Below are positions 8,626-16,563 of a stretch of 64,000 nt of DNA, in pieces. The stretch is from Mobilicoccus caccae. Its GTDB lineage: Bacteria; Actinomycetota; Actinomycetes; Actinomycetales; Dermatophilaceae. Under the pieces are notes generated by a model. The model did not search any database, was not told the origin of the DNA, and saw nothing but the letters and a program-made list of their open reading frames with translations. The DNA is taken from positions 124,001-188,000 of the forward strand of contig NZ_BSUO01000001.1 of NCBI RefSeq assembly GCF_030161635.1, given 5' to 3'. Position numbers and translations under genes: made by a program. Numbering within the stretch: the stretch's first letter is position 1; each line of letters begins with the position of its first letter.

Positions 8626-9167
8626 CCCGCACGATCTTCTACACCGCCGCCACACTGGACGGCTACCTCGCCGACGAACACGACTCGCTGGAGTGGCTGT
8701 TCGTGCAGGACATCGACGCCGACGGGCCGAACTCCCACGGGGCCTTCATGGCCGGGGTCGGGGCGATGGTCATGGGCCGGACGACCTACGACTGGCTCCG
8801 CGTGCACTTGCAGCGGACGGGGGAGTCGTGGCCGTACGCCGTGCCCGCCTGGGTGCTCAGCCACGCGACGCTGCCCGACATCGACGGCGCGGACCTGCGC
8901 TGGGCGCAGGGGGACGTCGCCGACGTTCATTCCGCCCTCGTCGAGGCCGCGGGAGGCAAGGATGTGTGGGTCGTCGGCGGCGGTGACCTCGCCGCCCAGT
9001 TCGCCGACGCGGGTTTGCTCGACCAGATCGTCATCTCCATCGCCGGCGTCACCCTCGGCGCCGGACGGCCCCTGTTCCCACGCCGTTTCGCCCTCGAACT
9101 CACGGACGTGGCGCGCAACCGCTCGTTCGTCTGCGCGACGTACGCCGTCAAGGGGCCGCTGGAGTAG
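8622..9167 (+). CDS. RibD C-terminal/dihydrofolate reductase-like protein
   Basis: 181 residues of the RibD_C/DHFR fold (YyaP/YwjB-like): FYTAATLDGYLADE at the N-terminus, MVMGRTTYDWL and WVVGGGDLAAQFADAGLLDQI mark the nucleotide-binding core. These stand-alone proteins are NADPH-dependent reductases of uncertain substrate rather than true folate enzymes. It overlaps the AraC/DinB gene by four bases and is probably its co-transcribed effector. Confidence 0.88.
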   Translation: MTRTIFYTAATLDGYLADEHDSLEWLFVQDIDADGPNSHGAFMAGVGAMVMGRTTYDWLRVHLQRTGESWPYAVPAWVLSHATLPDIDGADLRWAQGDVADVHSALVEAAGGKDVWVVGGGDLAAQFADAGLLDQIVISIAGVTLGAGRPLFPRRFALELTDVARNRSFVCATYAVKGPLE

Positions 9168-9389
9168 ATCGCGCTGTGAGCCCACGTTCCCGACGATGAC
9201 GATGTCATGATGAATCCCTCGCCGAGGCCATCCACTCCGCCTACGACCTCGCCGATCCCTACTGACCCGACGGCGCCGTCCGGGCATGGATCGCTCGGTC
9301 GGGATCAGGGCAGGGTGACGCCGGTGTGTTGTTCGAGCCGTTGCAGGAGGCGTGCCTGGAGGGCGGGGTCAGTCCCTGGCCGGAGCGGG

Positions 9390-9803
9390 TCACCCTAGGC
9401 GCAATCGCTCCACCGATTGCCCGGTGACCTCGGCGATGAGGTCGAAGTCCTTGTCGAGATGGAGGACCGTGAGCGACTCCGCCTCGGCAGTGGCGGCGAC
9501 GAGCAGGTCGGGGATGCCCGGCGCGCGGTGTCGCCCCTTGCCGGCCAGCAAGCGTTGCACCTCGAGTGCACGCAGTTCAGCGGCAGGCGTCGTGTAGGTG
9601 ACGGGCATCAGGGAGACCGGCGGTTCGGTCACGAGCGATGCCCAGTCGGTGCTGTTGCGCGCTGAGAACCCGATCTCCAGCAGCGTGGGGGTGCAGATGT
9701 GGACAAGGCCGCGTCGGATCCGTTCGAACCATTCGGCGGCGTCGCCGGCGGTGGCGATCCGCCACAGGGCGGATTTGGCGAGCAGCCAGCGGCCGTCGCT
9801 CAC
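9390..9803 (-). CDS. vapC: VapC-like PIN-domain toxin lacking the first catalytic Asp
   Basis: 137-residue PIN-domain protein. Active PIN nucleases carry an Asp on the first strand, usually in an L-(I/V)-D-(T/K)-S-A motif. Here the motif reads WLLAKSALWRI, with Ala9 where the Asp is expected (GCC; a single base from GAC). The other acidic positions look intact: Glu43 in TPTLLEIGF, Asp99 in GIPDLLVAA, and Asp117/119 in HLDKDFDLI. The GTG start overlaps the antitoxin stop as GTGA, the usual VapBC arrangement. Either a catalytically dead toxin or an unusual site; family membership is clear. Confidence 0.82.
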   Translation of the reverse strand: MSDGRWLLAKSALWRIATAGDAAEWFERIRRGLVHICTPTLLEIGFSARNSTDWASLVTEPPVSLMPVTYTTPAAELRALEVQRLLAGKGRHRAPGIPDLLVAATAEAESLTVLHLDKDFDLIAEVTGQSVERLRLG

Positions 9804-10036
9804 GACCAGGCGTCCCGCATGAGATCGTCGTCGCCCAGCGAGGCGAACTTGTCGAAGTCCGAGGCGGCGACGGGTGCGCTGCCCAGGTGGGCCTCACGCT
9901 CGACGGTGCGCCGCAGGAACTCGGCGCGGGAGATACCGAGGCGCGCACTGGCACCGCCTCCGCCGCCATGCTGATCCACGTGGGAGACGCGCCCCACTCG
10001 TCCGTCGGGCGCAGCGGTCGGGTGCCTCACCGGCAC
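9800..10036 (-). CDS. vapB: VapB-like antitoxin, N-terminus uncertain
   Basis: The C-terminal half is a recognisable VapB: ASARLGISRAEFLRRTV is the ribbon-helix-helix, and SDFDKFASLGDDDLMRDAW is the toxin-binding tail. The N-terminus is odd: a run of five glycines stands where the RHH strand should be. A start at GTG 9997 is possible. Alternatively the gene begins at ATG 9969 (MAAEA) with one base missing in the following G-rich stretch, which would restore a normal alanine-rich helix. It sits directly upstream of vapC with a four-base overlap and would neutralise it. Confidence 0.7.
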   Translation of the reverse strand: MPVRHPTAAPDGRVGRVSHVDQHGGGGGASARLGISRAEFLRRTVEREAHLGSAPVAASDFDKFASLGDDDLMRDAWS

Positions 10037-10052
10037 CCGACCGGCCCGCAGG

Positions 10053-10970
10053 TCACGGGGTGGGCATGCCGCCGTTGACGTTGAGCGTCTCGCCGATCAC
10101 GTAGCTCGACTCGGGGGAGGCGAGGAAGACGTAGGCGGGCGCGAGCTCGGTGGGTTGGCCGGCGCGACCGAGGCCGGTCGCCTTGCCGAACTCGGGCAGG
10201 TCTTCCGGAAGCTGCCCGCCCGAGGGCTGCAGCGGCGTCCAGATCGGGCCCGGGGCAACCGCATTGACTCGGATTCCCTGCGGAGCGAGTGCCTCGGCCA
10301 GTCCCTTGGTGAAGTTGTTGATCGCGGCCTTCGTCGAGGCGTAGTCGAGCAGCGTCGGCGAGGGCTGGTAGGCCTGGATCGACGTCGTGTTGATGATGCT
10401 CGAGCCGGGCTTCAGGTGCGGCAGCGCCGTGCGGACCAAGCGGAACATGGCCAGGATGTTGATGTCGAAGGTCGCCTCGAGCTGCTCGTCGTCGATCTTG
10501 TCGAAGGACTCCGTCGCCACCTGCTTGCCGCCGTTGTTGACGAGGATGTCGAGGCCACCGAGAGCCTTGACTGCCTCGTCGACCAGCTTCTTCGTGAACG
10601 CCTTGTCGCGCAGGTCGCCGGGGATCGTCGCGACCGTGCGTCCGCTCTCGCGAATGATCTCGGCGACGTTCTGGGCGTCCTGGTCCTCCTCGGGCAGGTA
10701 GGTGATGGCGACGTCGGCGCCCTCGCGCGCGAACGCGATCGCCGTCGCGGCGCCGATACCGGAGTCGCCGCCGGTGATGAGAGCCTTTCGACCCTCGAGG
10801 CGGCCGGTGCCGCGGTAGGACTTCTCGCCCAGGTCGGCCTTCGGGGTCATCTCCGCGTCGAGGCCGGTGCCGGGCAACGCCTCCGCCGGCGGGCTGATCG
10901 AGGGGTAGCGCTTCACCGGGTCCTGCAAGGTCAGCTGGTCGGTGGTGGTCGTGTGAGTGTCCTGCGACAT
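10053..10970 (-). CDS. Short-chain dehydrogenase, general-stress (GSP39/YhdF) type
   Basis: 305-residue SDR with the long N-terminal extension typical of the general-stress-protein-39 group (LQDPVKRYP, then KSYRGTGRLEGRKALITGGD). The NAD(P) loop is TGGDSGIG, the strand-4 motif appears as NNGG, the catalytic Ser is in NTTSIQAY and the Tyr/Lys pair in YASTK. The C-terminus GETLNVNGGMPTP is characteristic. ATG 10970 has AGGGAG at ideal spacing. These enzymes are linked to osmotic, ethanol or oxidative stress, substrate unknown. It is monocistronic; the upstream gap carries inverted-repeat element A. Confidence 0.9.
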   Translation of the reverse strand: MSQDTHTTTTDQLTLQDPVKRYPSISPPAEALPGTGLDAEMTPKADLGEKSYRGTGRLEGRKALITGGDSGIGAATAIAFAREGADVAITYLPEEDQDAQNVAEIIRESGRTVATIPGDLRDKAFTKKLVDEAVKALGGLDILVNNGGKQVATESFDKIDDEQLEATFDINILAMFRLVRTALPHLKPGSSIINTTSIQAYQPSPTLLDYASTKAAINNFTKGLAEALAPQGIRVNAVAPGPIWTPLQPSGGQLPEDLPEFGKATGLGRAGQPTELAPAYVFLASPESSYVIGETLNVNGGMPTP

Positions 10971-11183
10971 GAGACTCCCTTGATAGTGGGTCCGGCGCGT
11001 GTCCGGGCGTGGGCGGTGTCGTCGCGCCGATCTGGCATCCGTCGCCGACTTCTGTACCCGTCCAGGCGCATTCGACACGTGGGGGTCAGCGCGCTTCTGG
11101 AGCCACTCGGGGTCGGCATCATCGGTCCCCGCGCCGTGCGATCTCACCGCGGGTGACGCGGACCGGTACGCCTCTCCGGGATC

Positions 11184-11289
11184 GAAGAACAACACGGACG
11201 ACATCGAGACCGCGGCCATCTGAAGCACCGCAGGTCAGACGGTTGAGGGTTGCGCTGACAGCCCGCCGATGTCGTCCGTGTTGTTCTTC
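11184..11289. repeat. Inverted-repeat element A (outward M-S-S-V-L-F-F arms)
   Basis: Perfect 23-bp inverted repeat: left arm 11184-11206 and right arm 11267-11289 (CGATGTCGTCCGTGTTGTTC, then TTC), separated by 60 bp. Each arm contains an ATG and reads MSSVLFF away from the centre, on the minus strand at left and on the plus strand at right. A second copy lies at 61108-61213 and shares spacer motifs CAGGTCA, GAGGGT and GCTGAC in the same order. Family not recognised; it could be a mobile inverted-repeat element, a structured RNA, or a pair of divergent leader peptides. Confidence 0.75.
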
Positions 11290-11367
11290 CCCGTCGGGCA
11301 CCCGTCGCCCCGGGGCCCGTGTCCCACCGGATCGGGGCCGGTCCGAGGCGGGTCGCACACCCGATGA
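11269..11367 (+). other. Possible 32-codon small ORF from element A
   Basis: Starts at the ATG in the right arm and reads MSSVLFFPVGHPSP, ending at TGA 11365-11367. No convincing Shine-Dalgarno, and the residues after the arm are not shared with the copy at 61193, so peptide function is doubtful. Listed because the arms of both elements begin with ATG in the same way. Confidence 0.25.
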
Positions 11368-11448
11368 CCACGGGGAGGGTGCGGCCCTGATGGGTGCGTC
11401 GGCCGGGTCGATGGCAGGGGGTCGGCGCCGGGCCCCGAGGATGGCGGG

Positions 11449-12090
11449 GTGGACGACGCGCGCGGTGACGAGGCACAGGTCGATCCGCGCACCGTGCGCC
11501 GGACGGTGCTGGCGGCGGCGGGGCTGAACCTCGGCTACTTCTGGGTGCAGGTCGCGGTGGCGCTCGCGATCGGGTCGGTGGCGCTGTTCGCGGACTCGGT
11601 CGACTTCCTCGAGGACACCGCCGTCAACCTGCTGATCTTCGTGGCCCTGGGCTGGCCGCTCGCGCGACGCGCACTCGTCGGGCGGGTCATGGCCGGGATC
11701 ATCCTCATCCCCTCGGTCGCGGCGGCCTGGATGGCGCTCGTGCAGGCCAGGAACCCCGAACCCCCGGACGTCACGGCGCTCGTGGTCACCGCGGGCGGGG
11801 CGATGGTCGTCAACGGTGCGTGTGCACTGATCCTGGCCCGGATCCGCCGGCATGGTGGGTCGCTCACGGCGGCGGCGTTCCTGTCGGCCCGCAACGACGT
11901 GCTGGTCAACCTCACGATCATCGTGATGGCCCTCGTGACGTGGTGGACCGACAGCGGGTGGCCGGACATCGTCCTCGGCGTCGTCATCCTCCTGCTCAAC
12001 GCCACTGCGGCCAAGGAGGTGTGGGAGGTCGCCACGGAGGAGCACCTCGCCGCCAAGGCCCTCGCCGGCGAGGACATCGACGACGACTGA
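11449..12090 (+). CDS. Cation diffusion facilitator-type transporter
   Basis: 213 residues with six hydrophobic helices and almost no cytoplasmic tail, a compact CDF-like protein. The metal-site helix 2 appears as LFADSVDFLEDTAVN (the first position Asp replaces the usual His) and helix 5 as FLSARNDVLVNLTIIV. The cytoplasmic dimerisation domain of classical CDF proteins is missing, as in the short cation-transporter subgroup. GTG 11449 is the start. Probable role: export of Zn2+, Co2+ or a similar divalent metal by proton exchange. It faces a DUF1349 gene across a strong terminator hairpin. Confidence 0.82.
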   Translation: MDDARGDEAQVDPRTVRRTVLAAAGLNLGYFWVQVAVALAIGSVALFADSVDFLEDTAVNLLIFVALGWPLARRALVGRVMAGIILIPSVAAAWMALVQARNPEPPDVTALVVTAGGAMVVNGACALILARIRRHGGSLTAAAFLSARNDVLVNLTIIVMALVTWWTDSGWPDIVLGVVILLLNATAAKEVWEVATEEHLAAKALAGEDIDDD

Positions 12091-12202
12091 ACGACGACAC
12101 CCCGACGTCGTCGGCATCGGGAGAGTCGTCGAGTGCGGACATCGTCCTGATCTCGGGAGGTCGCTGCTCCCGAGGCTCCGCCCACCGAGCGGGCAGGGAT
12201 AA

Positions 12203-12242
12203 GGACAGCTCCGGTGCCGTGATGACGACACCGGAGCTGTCC
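12203..12242. terminator. Bidirectional terminator hairpin
   Basis: GGACAGCTCCGGTG (12203-12216) pairs perfectly with CACCGGAGCTGTCC (12229-12242) around a 12-base loop, between the convergent cation transporter and DUF1349 genes. No T tract. Confidence 0.75.
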
Positions 12243-12285
12243 TACCGGCTGTCCGCTCGCACTCAGGCGTGGAGCGGCGCCCTCA

Positions 12286-12933
12286 TCAGTGCAGAGAGAG
12301 GTCGGCGGCGGTGGTGCGCCAGTCGTGGAAGCGGACGACCAGGCCCGCGCGGGTGGGGGCGCAGACGAAGGGGCCGGCCTCGAGTGGCTCGCCGGGGTCG
12401 GTCGGGGTGACGCGCACGAACTGCCACGGCCCCCGGTCCTGCCCAGGGGCGGTGTCGGTGTCCTGATGCGCGGCGGCGCGGACGATGAGGGCGTCGCCGG
12501 TGCGGCTGACGCGGACCGTCACGACCGCGCCGTCCCGGTCACCGGCCGGTGCGACGGACCAGTCCGAGCGGTCGCGGGTGACGACGGCCCCGAGCTGCAG
12601 GATGCCGTCGGAGCGTTCCAGGCCTGCCTTGACCCAGGTGCGCTCGTCGGCGCGCACGAACACCCCGGCCTGATCGAACTGCTCGGGCAGGTCGGCGGTG
12701 AAACTCACCTCCACCGCCGTCCCCGCCTTCAGGGGTGCGAGGAGCGCGTGCTCGGAGTCGTGGACGAATCCGTAGGACGTCGTGCGCCACGCATCGGACC
12801 CCTCCGCCGCGGTGACGAGCAGATCGTCCCCGTCCTCCCTGATCCCGGCCGGCGCGTTCGTCCAGCGTCCGTGCGACCACGGGTGGCGCACAGGCAGGAC
12901 GGTGGGCGAGGTCGTGGGCTCGGGGGAGGTCAT
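12286..12933 (-). CDS. DUF1349 domain protein
   Basis: 215-residue DUF1349 protein, a concanavalin-like beta-sandwich of unknown biochemical role. Supporting segments are WTNAPAGIREDGDDLLVTA, FVHDSEHALL, QAGVFVRADERTWVKAGLE and SDWSVAPA, with a C-terminal RVTPTDPGEPLEAGPFVCAP that matches the usual end of the fold. No signal peptide. The start is ATG 12933, with ATG 12942 also possible. It is convergent with the cation transporter. Confidence 0.88.
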   Translation of the reverse strand: MTSPEPTTSPTVLPVRHPWSHGRWTNAPAGIREDGDDLLVTAAEGSDAWRTTSYGFVHDSEHALLAPLKAGTAVEVSFTADLPEQFDQAGVFVRADERTWVKAGLERSDGILQLGAVVTRDRSDWSVAPAGDRDGAVVTVRVSRTGDALIVRAAAHQDTDTAPGQDRGPWQFVRVTPTDPGEPLEAGPFVCAPTRAGLVVRFHDWRTTAADLSLH

Positions 12934-13059
12934 GCTGCCCATTCCATCAGTCGACGTACCCGAGGGTGGGCGCGGGGACGCCGTGGCGAGGCGGGGACCG
13001 GGACATCTCGTCGCGTGAGCGGCGCAGCCGGCGCCCTCGCGGGCCTGACCGGCTGAGGG

Positions 13060-13121
13060 TGCAGGGATGAGTGCAGGATCGCTGCTGTCATGGCGACACC
13101 GGCCCCGCACTCATCCCTGCA
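13060..13121. terminator. Hairpin downstream of the 13149-13889 gene
   Basis: TGCAGGGATGAGTGC (13060-13074) pairs perfectly over 15 bp with GCACTCATCCCTGCA (13107-13121), with a 32-base loop. Placed just after the stop of the minus-strand reductase, so a likely terminator. Its loop (GTCATGGCGACACCGG) resembles a segment of the 12203 hairpin (GTGATGACGACACCGG). Confidence 0.6.
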
Positions 13122-13148
13122 TCCATCCAGCCGCGGCGGGACGAGTGC

Positions 13149-13889
13149 TCAGCGGTAGAGCAGCCGGTTGAGCTGGGTGAGGAATGCCGCGTCGACGGTC
13201 GCGGACGGATCGTCCACCTTGTTCGTGATCACGTCGATGGCGAGGTCGCGGCGGCGCGGCAGTCGATCCTTCTGCGCCGCGGCGAGGGCCGAGGGGATCT
13301 GCTCGGCGGTCAGGCTCGTGCAGTAGACCGGCGACCCCGGCTGCTGACGCCAGGACTCGCTCAGCGAGCCGGCGTCGACCGCGTCGAGCCCGGTCTCCTC
13401 CACGAGCTGCCGGGCGACGGCGCTCGCGCGCTCGTCGTCGCCGGCCACCGGGATCGCGATGCGCCCCGCGTCGCCGGAGCCCGCGGCTGCCAACGTGTCG
13501 GCCAGGACGGCGTTCCAGGCCTTGACGATCGAGCGGCCCAGCTGCTCCACGACCCACTCGCTCTCGACCTGACCGTCGTCCAACGCCTCGATCTGACCGT
13601 CGCGAGCCGGGTAGTAGTTCGAGGTGTCGATGACCACGGTCCGCTCGTCGGCGGCGGCCACGACCGGCGCCAGGTCGGGGATGCGCGCCAACGGGATCGA
13701 CAGGATGAGCACGTCGACCTCGGTCGCCGCCTCCTGCGCGGTCACCGCCCGGGCGCCGGCGGAGGTCACGTCGGCCTCGATGGTCTCGGGGCCGCGGGAG
13801 TTCGCGACGAGGACGTCGTGGCCGGCGCGAGGCAGCCGCTGCGCCAGCGTGGTGCCGATGTTGCCGACGCCGATGATGCCGATCTTCAT
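13149..13889 (-). CDS. F420-dependent-NADP-reductase-like NAD(P)-binding protein
   Basis: 246 residues of the NPD/F420-NADP oxidoreductase-like family. It opens with the Rossmann loop MKIGIIGVGNIGTTLAQRL, then VANSRGPETI (arginine/serine pattern suggesting NADPH), VLILSIPL, TSNYYPARDG and the family motif LSESWRQQPGSPVYCT. It is a paralogue of the gene at 16564-17295, sharing nearly all these motifs. An AAACGGA-TCCGTTT inverted repeat immediately upstream (13927-13947) suggests control by the adjacent TetR. Substrate unknown; perhaps it supplies or recycles reduced cofactor for the flavin cluster. Confidence 0.85.
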   Translation of the reverse strand: MKIGIIGVGNIGTTLAQRLPRAGHDVLVANSRGPETIEADVTSAGARAVTAQEAATEVDVLILSIPLARIPDLAPVVAAADERTVVIDTSNYYPARDGQIEALDDGQVESEWVVEQLGRSIVKAWNAVLADTLAAAGSGDAGRIAIPVAGDDERASAVARQLVEETGLDAVDAGSLSESWRQQPGSPVYCTSLTAEQIPSALAAAQKDRLPRRRDLAIDVITNKVDDPSATVDAAFLTQLNRLLYR

Positions 13890-13926
13890 GTCAGGGCCTT
13901 TCCGTCGAGGGTGCGTTCCACCGCGA

Positions 13927-13947
13927 AAACGGAGAGGTGGTCCGTTT
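13927..13947. promoter_or_regulatory. Putative TetR operator upstream of the 13149-13889 reductase
   Basis: AAACGGA and TCCGTTT form a 7-bp perfect inverted repeat spaced by GAGGTGG. It shares the CGGAGA core with the sites upstream of the TetR gene at 14580-14594, implying a common regulator. Confidence 0.55.
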
Positions 13948-14534
13948 CATTCCCTGCCGGTCGATGTCGCCCAGCCGCGGCGCAGCATCTCGCGCAGGCC
14001 GGGCTCGACGGAGTCGTCGGCCGAGTCGGCGCCGCCGGCCCATGCGGCGGCGAGCGTGCCGAGGTAGAGGTCGACCCCGCGCACCCCGGGACGGGCGTGG
14101 CCGTCGCGCTGCGCCGCCACGAGGAACCGGTCGGTGGTGGCGATGACCTCTTGGCACGACGGCGCCAGTGGGGAGGTCTGCTCCCGGTGGGCCGTGCGCA
14201 GCGGCTCGGGCAGGCCCTCGAACGCCTGCATCCAGGCGCTCACCGCCGTGAGCCAGCGATCCAGTGCGGCCCGCGAATCGGTCTCCTGCGCCTCGATGTC
14301 GGCCTGCTCGGCCCGCAGGTCGGGACCGCGGTCGGCGAGGACGGCGGCGATGAGTTCCTCCCGGTTGGGAAAGTGCCGGTAGAGGGTGCCTGCGCCGACT
14401 CCCGCTCGCTTGGCGATCGCGTCCATCGACACCTCGACCCCGGTCTCGGTGAAGCCCTGCTCGGCCACGGCGAGGATGTGCGCCCGGTTGCGCTGGGCGT
14501 CCGTGCGGGGGCGGCGGCCGGTCGGCTGGGTCAT
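13947..14534 (-). CDS. TetR-family transcriptional regulator
   Basis: 195 residues. N-terminal TetR HTH: FTETGVEVSMDAIAKRAGVG, followed by AGTLYRHFPNREELIAAVL, with the hallmark GTLYRHFPNREEL. The C-terminal helical domain is ligand-binding and unassigned. It is divergent from the flavin reductase/monooxygenase operon starting at 14645 and just upstream of the reductase at 13889. Inverted repeats with the CGGAGA core lie on both sides, so it probably controls the whole cluster and itself. Confidence 0.9.
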   Translation of the reverse strand: MTQPTGRRPRTDAQRNRAHILAVAEQGFTETGVEVSMDAIAKRAGVGAGTLYRHFPNREELIAAVLADRGPDLRAEQADIEAQETDSRAALDRWLTAVSAWMQAFEGLPEPLRTAHREQTSPLAPSCQEVIATTDRFLVAAQRDGHARPGVRGVDLYLGTLAAAWAGGADSADDSVEPGLREMLRRGWATSTGRE

Positions 14535-14579
14535 CGGGTGAACACCTCACTGGCGCGGATCGCGCCTGGACTCGAATAG

Positions 14580-14625
14580 CGGAGATGGTCTCCGTATCGT
14601 AGAGGCCGAAGCGGAGAAGCTCTCC
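14580..14625. promoter_or_regulatory. Tandem TetR operators in the divergent promoter
   Basis: CGGAGA-TGG-TCTCCG (14580-14594) and GGAGA-AGC-TCTCC (14613-14625) are two inverted repeats with the same core and spacing, between the divergent TetR and flavin reductase genes. Confidence 0.65.
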
Positions 14626-14644
14626 CATTATCTCGGAGGACAGG

Positions 14645-15145
14645 ATGACGGTCAATCACGCGCCCACACGCACGGCGCCGGGCCCCGAGGCGATGCGGCA
14701 CGCCCTGGCAGCCTTCCCGACCGGAATCGCCCTCGTGGCCGCGCAGGTGGAGGGTCGCACGGTCGGCATGCTCGCCAACTCCTTCGCCTCCGTCTCCCTC
14801 GACCCGCCGTTGGTGTCGATCGCCTTCGCGCGCACGTCGACGACCTGGCCGGTGCTGCGCCGCGCCGACCGCTGGGGCATCAGCGTGATCGGCGCGGACG
14901 ACGCGCAGAGCGTCGCAGCCTTGTCACGTCCGGCGAGCACCCGCTTCGACGACGTCCCGGCCGAGATCGCGGTCGACGGCAGCGTGCTCCTGAGCGACGC
15001 CGCCGCGACGTTCACCGTGCAGCGGCACGCCGAGGTGGCCGCCGGCGATCACGTCCTCACCCTTCTGCGGGTCCTCGACCTGCACCGCGACACCTCCCTG
15101 CCCCTGGTCTTCCACGGCAGCGCCCTGCGCCGACTCGCCGACTGA
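14645..15145 (+). CDS. Flavin reductase domain protein
   Basis: 166-residue FMN-binding flavin reductase: ALAAFPTGIALVAAQ, VGMLANSFASVSLDPPLVSI (the flavin-binding stretch) and DHVLTLLRVLDLH are family hallmarks. It reduces FMN or FAD with NAD(P)H and passes it to a two-component monooxygenase; the adjacent gene at 15171 is exactly such a partner. ATG 14645 has TCGGAGGACAGG upstream, a strong ribosome-binding site. First gene of a three-gene operon controlled by TetR. Confidence 0.9.
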   Translation: MTVNHAPTRTAPGPEAMRHALAAFPTGIALVAAQVEGRTVGMLANSFASVSLDPPLVSIAFARTSTTWPVLRRADRWGISVIGADDAQSVAALSRPASTRFDDVPAEIAVDGSVLLSDAAATFTVQRHAEVAAGDHVLTLLRVLDLHRDTSLPLVFHGSALRRLAD

Positions 15146-15170
15146 CCGCGCTCACGCCACGAAGGAACCC

Positions 15171-16499
15171 ATGACCAGGCAGTCCCGCCAGATGCTCATC
15201 GGCCTGCAGCTCGGCAACGGCTACGGCAGCCAGCCCATGTCCTGGCGCGCTCCCGGCGTCGACCCGGCCAACTACACGAGCTTCGACGCCCAGGTGCGAT
15301 ACGCCCAGGCCGCCGAGCGTGGCAAGATCCAGTTCTTCTTCCTGCCCGACTTCGCCGGCCTGACCTCCGACGTCACGAACGACTCGCCGCAGCTCACCCT
15401 GGAACCGCTGCTGACGATCGCCGCCGCGGCCCGCGCCACGGAGCGCATCGGGTTCGTGGCCACCGGTTCCACGACCTTCACCGAGCCGTACAACCTGGCC
15501 CGCCAGTTCAAGACCCTCGACGTCATGAGCCACGGCCGCGTCGGCTGGAACGCGGTGACCACCAGCGACCCGAACGTCGCCGCCAACTACGGCGCCCAGA
15601 TCGCGCCACGTCCCGAGCGCTACCAGCGCGCCCACGAGACGATCCAGATCGTCCAATCCCTGTGGGGCAGTTGGGGCGAGGACGCCTGGCTCAAGGACAC
15701 CGAGACCGGGCGGTTCGCCGACCCCGACAAGATCGTGCCGATCAACCTGCAGGGACAGCACGTCGCCTCCCGCGGGCCGCTGCCGATCCCGCCGTCGGAG
15801 CAGGGGCAGCCGGTGATCTTCTCCGCCGGCGGCGGGGAATACGGGCTCGGCCTCGCGGGCCGCTACGCCGGCGGCGTCATCGGGGCGACGTTCTCGATCG
15901 AGGATGCGCGTGCTCAGCGCGAGTCGATCCGGGAGGCCGCGCGCGCTGCCGGACGCGACCCCGACGAGGTGAAGTTCTTCGCCGGGGTCATGCCCGCCAT
16001 CGCACCCTCGGTGCGCGAGGCCGTCGACCGGCGGCTGCGGATCGGGGAGTACTCGCTGGAGAAGCGCCTGCCCTACCTCGGCTCGATGCTGGGCATCCCG
16101 ATCGAGGCGAGCCGGCTCGACCGGCCGCTGACGCCGGAGCAGTTGTCGGCGGCGCGACCGAGCCCGTTCGACCCGCGCGCGCCGCGCGCCCTGGAGGTCG
16201 CCCGCGAGGGCTGGACCGTGCGCGAGATCCTCGCCCACGGCGTCATCGACTACCACCCGACGCCGGTTGGCCCGGCCTCCGTCACCGCCGATCACATGCA
16301 GGAGTGGTTCGAGGCCGGCGCGGTCGACGGGTTCTGGGTGTCGGTCGATGTCTACGAGGACGGCATCGACACCTTCGTCGACGAGGTCGTGCCGATCCTG
16401 CAGGAACGCGGCCTGTTCCACACCGAGTACGAGGGCAGCACGCTGCGCGACCACCTCGGCCTGCCCCGGCAGTACGGGCTCGACCCGCGCCTGCACTGA
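15171..16499 (+). CDS. NtaA/SnaA/DszA-family FMN-dependent monooxygenase
   Basis: 442-residue luciferase-like monooxygenase of the NtaA/SnaA/DszA group, near the family norm. Landmarks: SFDAQVRYAQAAERGKIQFF, FVATGSTTFTEPYNLARQF, DVMSHGRVGWNAVTTSDP and FSAGGGEYGLGLAGRYA. The group oxidises aminopolycarboxylates, sulfones and other xenobiotics using FMNH2; the flavin donor is the reductase 25 bp upstream. The actual substrate cannot be deduced. Its last codons, including the stop, are part of a 19-bp tandem duplication. Confidence 0.9.
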   Translation: MTRQSRQMLIGLQLGNGYGSQPMSWRAPGVDPANYTSFDAQVRYAQAAERGKIQFFFLPDFAGLTSDVTNDSPQLTLEPLLTIAAAARATERIGFVATGSTTFTEPYNLARQFKTLDVMSHGRVGWNAVTTSDPNVAANYGAQIAPRPERYQRAHETIQIVQSLWGSWGEDAWLKDTETGRFADPDKIVPINLQGQHVASRGPLPIPPSEQGQPVIFSAGGGEYGLGLAGRYAGGVIGATFSIEDARAQRESIREAARAAGRDPDEVKFFAGVMPAIAPSVREAVDRRLRIGEYSLEKRLPYLGSMLGIPIEASRLDRPLTPEQLSAARPSPFDPRAPRALEVAREGWTVREILAHGVIDYHPTPVGPASVTADHMQEWFEAGAVDGFWVSVDVYEDGIDTFVDEVVPILQERGLFHTEYEGSTLRDHLGLPRQYGLDPRLH

Positions 16500-16524
16500 C
16501 CGCACGCGCCTGCACTGACCGCAC
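16487..16524. repeat. 19-bp perfect tandem duplication
   Basis: GCGCCTGCACTGACCGCAC occurs twice head to tail (16487-16505 and 16506-16524), spanning the monooxygenase stop codon. Looks like a recent slippage duplication; the coding sequence is unaffected because the stop lies in the first copy. Confidence 0.9.
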
Positions 16525-16563
16525 CAGACGATTCGAACCGACCACGACAACCTGGAGGAACCC

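Larger units (their letters stand above)
10971..11448. other. Intergenic region holding element A
   Basis: A 478-base gap between the divergent SDR and cation-efflux genes. It contains repeat element A and otherwise nothing I can assign. The minus-strand frame that starts at the left arm (ATG 11204) runs open into the SDR start, but the SDR has its own strong ribosome-binding site, so I treat that stretch as its leader. Confidence 0.6.

Noticed and set aside
10053..11204. In-frame extension of the stress SDR upstream to the MSSVLFF arm
   Set aside because: The SDR has a strong ribosome-binding site (AGGGAG) at ATG 10970, and residues upstream are not like the family; the extension is simply an open leader.
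12203..13121. The two hairpins at 12203 and 13060 as copies of one repeat element
   Set aside because: Their stems are different; only a short stretch (about 16 bases with two differences) in the loop region is similar, which is too weak to claim a family.
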